NCBI GenBank assembly: GCA_964402115.1
Contig: CAYOBW010000055.1
Coordinates: 1 to 31,196, forward strand
Length of the DNA: 31,196 bases
Direction of reading: 5' to 3'
DNA from: CAYOBW01 sp964402115
GTDB lineage: Bacteria; Verrucomicrobiota; Kiritimatiellia; UBA8416; CAYOBW01
Shown: piece by piece, positions 7,909 through 15,149 of the stretch
Layout of the letters: every line of letters begins with the position of its first letter
Numbering within the stretch: the stretch's first letter is position 1
The notes under the pieces: generated by a model
What the model was told of the DNA's origin: nothing
Database searches by the model: none
The model's input: only the letters and a program-made list of their open reading frames with translations
Translations under genes and position numbers: made by a program

Positions 7909-7930
7909 GGACGGCGCTTCGGCGCCGTCC
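7909..7930 (+). promoter_or_regulatory. Perfect 9-bp hairpin with UUCG loop between gspJ and gspK
   Basis: GGACGGCGC (7909-7917) and GCGCCGTCC (7922-7930) pair perfectly around a TTCG loop, giving the exceptionally stable C(UUCG)G tetraloop. It starts 9 nt after the gspJ stop and ends 27 nt before the gspK GTG. No T-run follows (TTGCTGTTGG), so it is not a normal intrinsic terminator. An mRNA stabilising or processing element, or partial attenuation of the downstream genes, is more likely. The structure is read directly; the role is inferred. Confidence 0.75.
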
Positions 7931-7957
7931 TTGCTGTTGGAACAGGGAGGCAGGGGC

Positions 7958-9094
7958 GTGAAAGCGGTGGGTTGTCATAACCGGAGCGCGCGGCGGGGGG
8001 GCTCGGCCCTCATCATCGTGCTCTGGGCGGTGGCGTTCATGGCGCTGCTGGTCGCCGCGCTGGGGTTCGACGCCCAGATCGAGGCGCGCATCACGCGCTA
8101 CTACCGGAACCGGACCAAGGCGCACTATCTGGCGCTCTCCGGGTTGGATATCGCCAAGATGCTGATGGTCAAACGTGGCGACATTGGCGACCAGCAGGAG
8201 GCCGAGGTCGAAGACGACCGCTGGTTCGACACGGCCAAGCGGCTGCGCGACGGGCTTTCGATCACCGGCATGGAAACCAAACTGGGCGAGGGGGCGGTGC
8301 GGCTCGATATCGTGCCCGAACCCGCCCGCCGCAACATCAACCGACTGGGGAACAACGACCGGCAGAAAGAGGAGAACCTGGAGCGCATCCTGGAGGTGGG
8401 AGGCGTGCCGCAGGAGTTGTGGGCCGGCCTGATCGAGTCCTTCCTGGACTGGTGCGATCGTGACGACACGCCCCGGACGGATGGCGGCGAAACCGAGGAC
8501 TACTACGCGTCGCTCGAACCTGCTTATCGTGCGAAAAATGGCGAACTGGATACCGTTGAAGAACTTCTGCTTGTAAAGGGTTTCAACCGGACGATACTAT
8601 ACGGCGGTGTTTTGGAGAGTGAGCTTGACGACGCGGAGGAGGCGGCAGACGCGCGGGCGGAATCGGAGCGCTCGGCTGGACGGGATTCGGACAAGGAGGA
8701 GAAGGAGGCCGAGCAACAGGTTAGCATCCCCGGCATCTACGATCTCCTGACGGTTTACGGCAACGATACCATCAACCCGAATGCCGCCTCGATGCGGGTG
8801 TTGATGACCTTGCCTGGCGTGGACGATGTCATGGCGGGAGCCATCATCGAAGAGCGCGAAGGGGAAGTGAAGCAGGATGGCAAGGTCGAAAACGATCCGT
8901 TCCGCAGCGCAACCGATCTGTTTGCCCGCTTCCCGGACCTCGGTCAGGCGGCCCGGCAGTATGTCTCCACGGACGCAGGTGTTTTTCGCATCACCTCCGT
9001 GGGGAAGGTAGGCGGCGTGGAGAAGATGATTTCGTGTGTAGTCGAGTACAGCAACAAGAATTTCACCATCCTGCGCTGGCGGGAAGAGGATTGA
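7958..9094 (+). CDS. gspK: Minor pseudopilin GspK
   Basis: GspK is the large tip pseudopilin; here it has 378 residues. The N-terminus GGSALIIVLWAVAFMALL has a cleavage site at G15|S16 and lacks Glu at +5, as is usual for GspK. The inserted α-helical domain and the VYGNDTINPNAASMRVLMTLPGV helix-hairpin-like segment are family features. The GTG at 7958 was chosen because GGGAGG lies at 7945-7950; a TTG at 7907 would put the coding start inside the hairpin. Residues ~230-262 form a highly charged Glu/Asp/Arg/Lys/Ala insertion. The stretch 8521-8640 is only about 49% GC, clearly below the rest of the operon. Confidence 0.92.
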   Translation: MKAVGCHNRSARRGGSALIIVLWAVAFMALLVAALGFDAQIEARITRYYRNRTKAHYLALSGLDIAKMLMVKRGDIGDQQEAEVEDDRWFDTAKRLRDGLSITGMETKLGEGAVRLDIVPEPARRNINRLGNNDRQKEENLERILEVGGVPQELWAGLIESFLDWCDRDDTPRTDGGETEDYYASLEPAYRAKNGELDTVEELLLVKGFNRTILYGGVLESELDDAEEAADARAESERSAGRDSDKEEKEAEQQVSIPGIYDLLTVYGNDTINPNAASMRVLMTLPGVDDVMAGAIIEEREGEVKQDGKVENDPFRSATDLFARFPDLGQAARQYVSTDAGVFRITSVGKVGGVEKMISCVVEYSNKNFTILRWREED

Positions 9095-9133
9095 CGACGG
9101 CGCCCCGCGCGGGCCATCGGCGGTAGTACCTGC

Positions 9134-10639
9134 ATGACCAAGGACATCGCAACCGGTTTGGTGCTGCGCAGCGACCTGCTGGCGTGGACGCTGCTCCAGG
9201 GGGGCAAGGGCCAGGTGTCCGTGGTCGACTACCGGAACCTGCCTCTCGAAGCGCCCGTGCCCGGTGAGGGTGAGGTTGCGGGGGGCGCGGCAGAGGGTGC
9301 GACACGGGAAACCGCAGCGACGGGGGACGGGGATCTCGCGGCCGGTGCGGTCTCGGTGGCCGAGCAGCTCAAGGCCGGCTGTGTCGGCGTGAAGGGGCCC
9401 GTGGCGTTGGGACTGTCCGACGACCAGGTCCTGATTCGCGTGCTCAACCTGCCGTTGGCCGAGCGCGCTGAGCTGGCCGAGATGGTCGCCCTGCAGCTCG
9501 ACAAGTACTCGCCTTTTCCCGTGGACAGCATGGTCTCCGGCTTCGAGGTGCTGCGCACGGGCGAGACCGGGCAGCAGGTGCTGATCGCCATGGTGCGCGC
9601 CGAATTCGTCGAGGCGCAGGGCGCGGCCTTGCGGGCGGCCGGTGTGGAACCGGCGCGCGTGGATGCCGCCATCCTCGGCCGCTGGCGCCTGCTGCAGGAC
9701 GGCGGCCACGTGCGGCCGCAGGGCCGGCAGATCGTCCTCGTGCTGGAGCAGACCAACTGCGAGTTGCTCCTCTTTCAGGATGGCCAGCCGGTCATTCTGC
9801 GCGCTGTCAATCCCGCCGACCCCGCCGCCGGCGCAGCGACCTCGGCGGATCTCGTGGCCGAGGTCGAGTTCGCCCTGATGGCGCTCGATGTCGAGCTGGG
9901 CGAGGTGGCGGAGCGGAACCTGCAGGTATGGGCCAGCGGCGAGGCGCCCCCCGAGCTTCTGTCGGCCATGCGCGAGACGTGCGGCTGCGACGTCACGGTG
10001 CATGATCTGGCTGCCCTGCCGCCGGTCTCCGAGGGACTCGCGCGGCGCATGCTGGGTGACGTGGGCGACCTGCTGGACCTGACCCCCGTCGGATGGCGAC
10101 AGACCGAGACCGCGCGCCAGTTGCGGTTCAGGTTGCTGCTGAGCGCCGCCGCCGTCATGGGCGTCTGGCTGCTGGCGGTGGCCACCCTCCTCGGCGGGGT
10201 CTGGTATCAGGGTTACGTCTTGCGCTCGCTGCGCCAGGATCTCGAACGCTGGACGGGGCCGGCGGAGGAAGTGCGTGACATCCGCCATCGTGTCAGCGTT
10301 GTCAAGCAGTACACGGATCGCACGCATTCGGGGCTGGAGTGCCTCCGGGAAATCGCCGTGCTGCAGCCCGACGGGGTTGACCTCACCTCGTTCACCTACA
10401 AAAAGGGGGAGAGCGTCAAGCTGACCGGCGAGGCGGGCACGGTGGATCAGGTCTATGCGTTCAAGAACAAGCTGGATTCTTCCGAGTTGTACACCGAGAA
10501 CGTTATCAACGGGCCGCACTTCGAGCGTCTGCGCGGCAAACAGGTATTCGACATGGAATTGCGGTTGCCGGTGGCCGGCGTCACGGCCGAGCCGGCCCCG
10601 GGAACGACTGCCGCGGGTGGGACAGGGGGTGCGCCGTGA
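9134..10639 (+). CDS. gspL: GspL-like assembly protein with PilM-like and PilN-like parts
   Basis: This 501-residue single-pass inner-membrane protein links the ATPase to the periplasmic parts of the machine. Residues ~1-335 resemble the cytoplasmic actin-like fold of PilM/GspL, with VLIRVLNLPLAERAEL and LQLDKYSPFPVDSMV matching PilM-type signatures. One transmembrane helix follows at ~336-358 (LLLSAAAVMGVWLLAVATLL). The periplasmic part, ~360-480, has a coiled-coil then a PilN-like ferredoxin-type domain. A Gly/Ala/Glu-rich insertion lies at residues ~45-70. The ATG at 9134 has no strong ribosome site. The stop codon overlaps the next GTG (GTGA). It could equally be called a PilM-PilN fusion. 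Confidence 0.85.
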   Translation: MTKDIATGLVLRSDLLAWTLLQGGKGQVSVVDYRNLPLEAPVPGEGEVAGGAAEGATRETAATGDGDLAAGAVSVAEQLKAGCVGVKGPVALGLSDDQVLIRVLNLPLAERAELAEMVALQLDKYSPFPVDSMVSGFEVLRTGETGQQVLIAMVRAEFVEAQGAALRAAGVEPARVDAAILGRWRLLQDGGHVRPQGRQIVLVLEQTNCELLLFQDGQPVILRAVNPADPAAGAATSADLVAEVEFALMALDVELGEVAERNLQVWASGEAPPELLSAMRETCGCDVTVHDLAALPPVSEGLARRMLGDVGDLLDLTPVGWRQTETARQLRFRLLLSAAAVMGVWLLAVATLLGGVWYQGYVLRSLRQDLERWTGPAEEVRDIRHRVSVVKQYTDRTHSGLECLREIAVLQPDGVDLTSFTYKKGESVKLTGEAGTVDQVYAFKNKLDSSELYTENVINGPHFERLRGKQVFDMELRLPVAGVTAEPAPGTTAAGGTGGAP

Positions 10640-11178
10640 AGTTCTCCTCCCGCGAGATGCTCCTGACGCTGGCGACCGGGACGGTCGTGCTGTTCGGCGT
10701 CAGCTTCATGCTGGCCGGCCCCAAGATCGCCGCATGGAAGCAGCTGCGCACCGAGCAGGCGCGGGTTGCCGAGGATCTGCGCAAGGCGAAGAGCCTCGTG
10801 GCCAAGCGCGAATTCTGGCAGAAGCAGTTCGACGAACTGAGCGGCCAGCTGCCGCAGCTTCCCGCGGGTCGCAAGGTGGATGTGCACTGGCTTTCGACCA
10901 TGGACAGGGTCGCCGCCAAGAACACCGTGAGCATCCTGCGGCGCGACGCGGGCGAGGAGAAGAAGGCCGGGGACGTTTACGAACTGGCGGTCGAGTGCCG
11001 GGACTGGGAGGCGTCGCTCGACAACCTGGTGCGCTTTCTGTACGATCTTCAATCTGAAGGTTCAATGTTTGACGTGCGGCAGTTGTTCGTCAAACCCAAG
11101 GATCAGGGGACGTTGCGGGGGCGCTTTACGCTGTATTGCGCCTACACGCGCGAGCCTGTGGAGGAGCAGCCGAAGTGA
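10636..11178 (+). CDS. gspM: GspM/PilO-like inner-membrane protein
   Basis: This 180-residue bitopic protein has a short cytoplasmic N-terminus, one membrane helix at residues ~9-28, a coiled-coil at ~30-70 and a small periplasmic α/β domain. This is the plan of GspM and PilO, which dimerise with GspL/PilN. Sequence conservation in this family is low, so the call rests on topology, size and position between the GspL-like gene and gspD. The GTG start overlaps the previous stop by four bases, and its own stop overlaps the gspD GTG in the same way. Confidence 0.8.
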   Translation: MKFSSREMLLTLATGTVVLFGVSFMLAGPKIAAWKQLRTEQARVAEDLRKAKSLVAKREFWQKQFDELSGQLPQLPAGRKVDVHWLSTMDRVAAKNTVSILRRDAGEEKKAGDVYELAVECRDWEASLDNLVRFLYDLQSEGSMFDVRQLFVKPKDQGTLRGRFTLYCAYTREPVEEQPK

Positions 11179-14087
11179 TCGCAAGAAACGTAGGGCAACA
11201 CCGTTACAGCGGGCTGGTCGGCCTCTTGACCGCCATCTGCCTGCTGCTTGTGGGCGAACCCGTGCGCGCGCAGCGACCCGGAGCGCCGGCGTCCGTGATC
11301 CGGCAAGCCGCTCCACCGGCCCCCGTCGCACCGGCCCCCGTCGCACCGGCCCCCGTCGCACCGGCCGCCGCCGCACTGCCGCCGGTCGCGACCCCGGCCG
11401 CGCCGGTCACGGATGCCGACCCCGCCATGCCCGTGGCGCCAGCCGCCGCGCCTGCCGCGCCGGCGCCAACGCCAGCCGCGCCGACCCCCGCGCCCGCCGG
11501 CGCACTGCCCGTACCGGCCACCCCGCCTGCGGTCGTCAACCCGCCCGGGGCGGCTTCCTTGCCCGGTGCGCCGGTGCGAACCGCTCCGGCCGGTCTGCCC
11601 GGCGGGCGCGCCCTGCCCGCCGCTTCCGCGATACGCCAGGAGGCGACTCCCACCGACAACAGCTCGGGCTCGGGCGGCAAACTCAAATTCAGCCAGGCGC
11701 CCCTTGAAATGCTGCTCGACGACTATGCCGAAAAGACCGGCCGCACGCTGCTGCTGGCGCCCGGCCTCCCCAAGGCCAATATCACCCTGCGCAGCCAGGA
11801 CGAGCTGACCCTCGACGAGTATCTGAAGGCCGAGGAAACCGTTCTCAACATGAACGGCGTGGCGCTGGTCCGCGTGGACGACAAGTTCCTCAAGGTCGTG
11901 CCGAACAAGGACGTGATCAAGGAGGGGCAGAAGATCCTGGAGCGCCAGCGCACCAGCGTGACGGACGCCACCGGCGGCACGCACACCGTCGAGCTGCCGC
12001 TGAACGAAACCGGCGAAGTGGCCAGCCAGATGATCCTGCTCAAGCACATCGACGTCAACGAGGCCAACAAGGCCATCGAGCCGCTCAAGCACCCCTACGC
12101 GACGGTCAGCATGTTCGAACGCATCAACAGCATCCTGGTGACGGATTCGGCCGAGAACATCAACCGCATCTGCCAGGTCCTGCGCTACCTCGACCAGCCC
12201 TCCGAGGCGCGCGAGGAGACGCAGATCATGCCCATCCTGCACGCCAAGGCGTCCGAGATCAAACAGAAGCTCGAGGAGTTGATCGCGGAGTCGCAGAAGG
12301 ACGAGGGCAAGACCGAGAAAGTGACCGGCACGAAGGACGCCGGGTCGCCGGGCGTGGTCCAGTCGCGCACGATCCCGGGGGTGATTCGTCCCACGACAAC
12401 CCCCGCGCCGTCTTCCCCCTCGTCCAAGCCCGCCTCGCCTGAAATGGAGGCGCAGATCGTCGCCGAGGCTGAGCGCGGCATTATCCGCGGCAAGGTGCTC
12501 ATCGTCGCCGACGACCGCACGAACCTGCTGATCTTCATCACGCGCCGCGAGAACATGAAGTTCTTCGAGAAGATCGTGAAGGCCCTCGACGTTGAAACGA
12601 ACCCTGACGTGGTCGTGAAGGTGATCCGCCTCGAGTACGCGGAGTCCAAGGTGATTGCCGGGATGTTGAACGAGCTGATCGGCGCCGCCTCGCCGAAGAC
12701 CGACTCGAAGTCCGCGACCCCGGGCGCCGCCGCCGGTGCGGGCGGGGAAGAAGGCCGCAGCACGGGGTTGCGCGACTACGTGGAGCGCCGCGAGACGGCG
12801 GCGGCGGCGACGCGCGCGGGCACCCAGCGGAGCGAGGCGCAGAGCAAGCTCGGCCAGCTGTCGGCCGAGAATATCAAGATCCTGGCCGACGAACGCACGA
12901 ATGCGCTGGTCATCATGGCCAGCCCGAACGACGCGAAGACCATCGAGCAGATCGTCAAGGACATGGACATGACGCTGGCCCAGGTGCTGATCGAGGCCGT
13001 GATCCTCGAAATCGAACTGGGCGACAAGCTCCAGTCCGGTGTGGACTGGGTGCAGCGCTCCATGGTGGCTTACAACGAGAAGGGTGATGGGCGCCGCACG
13101 CCCCTGTTCTCATTCGCGGGCGGCGGCGGCGGCGGCGGGCAGACTAAGCCCGTGGACGCCACGACCCTGGGGCGCCCCAGCCTGGGCGGCGGGCTGACGT
13201 ACTACTTCACCCAGTTCGATCTCAACATGGACGCCGTGCTGACCATGTCCGCCAACGACAACCGCACCCGGATTCTCTCCTCGCCGGTCATCGTGACGCA
13301 CGACAACACCGAGGCCAGCATTGACTCGTCGGAGGAGCGTTACTTCTACAAGGGGCAGCGTTACGTGGGCGGCGGCTACAACCAGGGCGGTGGCGGCGTC
13401 TACGAGCCCGATGTCGAGCGGCGCAAGGTGGGGATCAAGCTGAAGGTCAAGCCGCACATCAACGACAAGAAGCTTGTCGTCATGGAGATCGAGCAGAACG
13501 TCGAGCAGTTGAGCGCGGGCCAGGAGATCGACGGGCAGATGTGGCCCACCGTGCTTTCGCGCGAGTTCAAGGCCTCGATCGCGGTGCAGAACAAGGAAAC
13601 CATCGTGCTGGGTGGCCTGGTAAAGACGCAGAAGGACGACTCCAACAGCGGTATTCCCATCTTGCGCAAGATCCCCATCCTGGGCTGGCTCTTCCGGTCC
13701 ACGCAGAAGGGTAATTCGCGCAGCGAAGTCGTGGTCTTCATCACGCCCTACGTCATGGACTCGCAGGCCGCCGCCACGGAGGAGTCCCTGCGCCGGAAGA
13801 AGGCCCTGGACGACGACATGCTTTGGAAGGAGTCCTGGTCGGGCAGCAAGCTGACGCAGGACAATCCCGAGCTGCTGGCGCCCGAGCAGGCGCCCGTCCG
13901 CGAGATGCCGCCCGCGGCCGCGCCTGTGGCGGCGCCGGCNNNNNNNNNNNNNNNNNNNNNNNNNNNNNNNNNNNNNNNNNNNNNNNNNNNNNNNNNNNNN
14001 NNNNNNNNNNNNNNNNNNNNNNNNNNNNNNNNNNNNNNNGGGGCTCCGGAGGCGAAAAGCGCGTTCGGGATGGAATTAGGGTGTTGA
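11175..14087 (+). CDS. gspD: Secretin GspD (3' end interrupted by a 100-N gap)
   Basis: This is the outer-membrane secretin that forms the secretion channel, about 970 residues if the gap length is taken literally. A signal peptide covers residues ~1-33, ending near VRAQ. A Pro/Ala/Val-rich linker follows to ~150. The N0 domain begins around KLKFSQAPLEMLLDDY, and N1-N3 follow (MILLKHIDVNEANKAI, MPILHAKASEI, VVVKVIRLEYAESKV). Long low-complexity insertions sit inside N2 and N3. The C-terminal secretin domain includes the signature GIPILRKIPILGWLFR and a VVVFITPYVMD end. The GTG at 11175 overlaps the gspM stop and has GGAG upstream. The 100 N at 13940-14039 lie in an Ala/Pro-rich tail, so the last 15 residues (ending GMELGC) depend on the gap keeping frame. 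Confidence 0.93.
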   Translation: MIARNVGQHRYSGLVGLLTAICLLLVGEPVRAQRPGAPASVIRQAAPPAPVAPAPVAPAPVAPAAAALPPVATPAAPVTDADPAMPVAPAAAPAAPAPTPAAPTPAPAGALPVPATPPAVVNPPGAASLPGAPVRTAPAGLPGGRALPAASAIRQEATPTDNSSGSGGKLKFSQAPLEMLLDDYAEKTGRTLLLAPGLPKANITLRSQDELTLDEYLKAEETVLNMNGVALVRVDDKFLKVVPNKDVIKEGQKILERQRTSVTDATGGTHTVELPLNETGEVASQMILLKHIDVNEANKAIEPLKHPYATVSMFERINSILVTDSAENINRICQVLRYLDQPSEAREETQIMPILHAKASEIKQKLEELIAESQKDEGKTEKVTGTKDAGSPGVVQSRTIPGVIRPTTTPAPSSPSSKPASPEMEAQIVAEAERGIIRGKVLIVADDRTNLLIFITRRENMKFFEKIVKALDVETNPDVVVKVIRLEYAESKVIAGMLNELIGAASPKTDSKSATPGAAAGAGGEEGRSTGLRDYVERRETAAAATRAGTQRSEAQSKLGQLSAENIKILADERTNALVIMASPNDAKTIEQIVKDMDMTLAQVLIEAVILEIELGDKLQSGVDWVQRSMVAYNEKGDGRRTPLFSFAGGGGGGGQTKPVDATTLGRPSLGGGLTYYFTQFDLNMDAVLTMSANDNRTRILSSPVIVTHDNTEASIDSSEERYFYKGQRYVGGGYNQGGGGVYEPDVERRKVGIKLKVKPHINDKKLVVMEIEQNVEQLSAGQEIDGQMWPTVLSREFKASIAVQNKETIVLGGLVKTQKDDSNSGIPILRKIPILGWLFRSTQKGNSRSEVVVFITPYVMDSQAAATEESLRRKKALDDDMLWKESWSGSKLTQDNPELLAPEQAPVREMPPAAAPVAAPXXXXXXXXXXXXXXXXXXXXXXXXXXXXXXXXXXGAPEAKSAFGMELGC
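11316..11375 (+). repeat. 15-bp tandem repeat in the gspD linker
   Basis: Three identical 15-nt units (CCGGCCCCCGTCGCA) and a fourth degenerate unit encode repeated Pro-Ala-Pro-Val-Ala in the N-terminal linker. In-frame copy-number change would alter linker length without breaking the gene. Confidence 0.85.
13940..14039. other. Assembly gap (100 N) in the gspD 3' end
   Basis: One hundred N follow an Ala/Pro-rich, very GC-rich stretch. The round number suggests a gap of unknown true length, so neither the frame across it nor the absence of further sequence can be trusted. Confidence 0.97.
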
Positions 14088-14112
14088 CAGGATATGGGGC
14101 ATCGGGTATGGT
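14084..14112 (+). promoter_or_regulatory. Sigma70-type promoter of rplM-rpsI
   Basis: A perfect TTGACA (14084-14089) and TATGGT (14107-14112, four of six) are separated by exactly 17 nt. This predicts a start near 14119 and a leader of about 29 nt with AGGTGA before the rplM ATG. The -35 box overlaps the predicted gspD stop codon. Confidence 0.75.
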
Positions 14113-14147
14113 TCGCGCCCTTCTGACAAACGCAAGGGACAGGTGAC

Positions 14148-14573
14148 ATGAAGAGTTTTCAGGCTATGGATGCCGGCACGGATCGGGAGTGGCTGGTAGT
14201 GGACGCGGCGAACAAACCGTTGGGGCGGCTGGCTGTGCAGTTGGCGAATATGCTGCGCGGCAAGACGAAGCCGACGTACACGCCGCACGTGGATACGGGA
14301 GACTTCGTGATCGTGCTCAATGCGGCGCGCGTGAAGCTGACGGGTCGCAAGGAGACCATGAAGCAGTACCTGCGGTTCACCGGGTACCGGGCCGGGTTGA
14401 AGCGGCAGACCGCCGCCACCTTGCGCGCGACTTATCCGGACCGCATGATCAAGCAGGCCGTCAAAGGCATGCTGGCGAAGAACGCCCTGAGTCGCAAGTA
14501 CATGTCGCGGCTCAAGGTCTACAAGGATGAACAGCATCCGCACGCGGCCCAGAAGCCGCGCCAGGTGGCATAG
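14148..14573 (+). CDS. rplM: 50S ribosomal protein L13
   Basis: This 141-residue large-subunit ribosomal protein is an early assembly protein bound to 23S rRNA. It matches L13 throughout: REWLVVDAANKPLGRLA near the start, GDFVIVLNAARVKLTG, the YLRFTGYRAGLK loop, and the C-terminal AVKGMLAKNALSRKYMSRLKVYKD segment with HPH following. The length is normal for the family. AGGTGA at 14141-14146 sets the ATG at 14148. It is the first gene of the conserved rplM-rpsI pair, driven by the promoter at 14084-14112. Confidence 0.98.
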   Translation: MKSFQAMDAGTDREWLVVDAANKPLGRLAVQLANMLRGKTKPTYTPHVDTGDFVIVLNAARVKLTGRKETMKQYLRFTGYRAGLKRQTAATLRATYPDRMIKQAVKGMLAKNALSRKYMSRLKVYKDEQHPHAAQKPRQVA

Positions 14574-14623
14574 CGACAAGCAGCAGAGGATGAGCCGCCA
14601 GGGTGTGCGGCGGGGAGACAACC

Positions 14624-15022
14624 GTGGCAGAGACCATTTTGGCAACTGAGGCGACTGGCCGGCGCAAGACCGCCGGGGCACGCGTGAAGCTTTCACAGGG
14701 CACCGGCAAGTGGCGGGTGAACAAGCGCGGGATCCAAGACTACTTCAAGAGCGAAGCGTTGCGCAGCTACCTGGAGCAGCCGTTGCGGTTGACCAATACG
14801 AACGAGAAGTTCGATTTCGTGGCGACCTGCTGGGGCGGCGGTCCGACCGGCCAGGCGGGCGCCTTGCGGCATGCGCTGGCCCGCGCCCTCGTGGCGACGG
14901 ACGCATCCCTGAAGGATGTGTTGCGTAACAGCGGCTGCCTGACCCGTGACGCACGCATGAAGGAACGCAAGAAGGCCGGTCAGCCCGGCGCGCGCAAGCG
15001 GTTCCAGTTCTCCAAGCGTTAG
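14624..15022 (+). CDS. rpsI: 30S ribosomal protein S9
   Basis: This 132-residue small-subunit protein has a C-terminal tail that reaches the P-site tRNA. It shows the family's GRRKTAGARVKLSQGTGKW start, VNKRGIQDYF, the GGGPTGQAGALRHALARAL core, and the basic end ARKRFQFSKR. The GTG at 14624 is preferred because GGGGAGA lies at 14612-14618; an in-frame GTG at 14603 would place that site inside the gene. It lies 50 nt after rplM and is followed by a strong terminator at 15048-15087. Confidence 0.97.
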   Translation: MAETILATEATGRRKTAGARVKLSQGTGKWRVNKRGIQDYFKSEALRSYLEQPLRLTNTNEKFDFVATCWGGGPTGQAGALRHALARALVATDASLKDVLRNSGCLTRDARMKERKKAGQPGARKRFQFSKR

Positions 15023-15047
15023 ACGGAATGGTACAGGCTGGTGCGAT

Positions 15048-15087
15048 GCGGCGGGAGATCCGGACGGATGTCCCGCCGCTGTTTTTT
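15048..15087 (+). terminator. Intrinsic terminator of rplM-rpsI
   Basis: GCGGCGGGA (15048-15056) pairs with TCCCGCCGC (15071-15079). An inner ATCC/GGAT stem around GGAC extends the hairpin across one G-G mismatch. TG and six T (15082-15087) follow directly. It lies 26 nt after the rpsI stop. Confidence 0.9.
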
Positions 15088-15149
15088 GTACAACAGGCGT
15101 CGGTTGGCACGGGCAGCTTCGTGCGGTCGGCGTGGCGAGGATCGGCGGC

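Noticed and set aside
15088..15149. Own promoter for the DEAD-box helicase
   Set aside because: TTGGCA and TTGTAC occur, but no acceptable -10 element lies at the right spacing, so no promoter is called.
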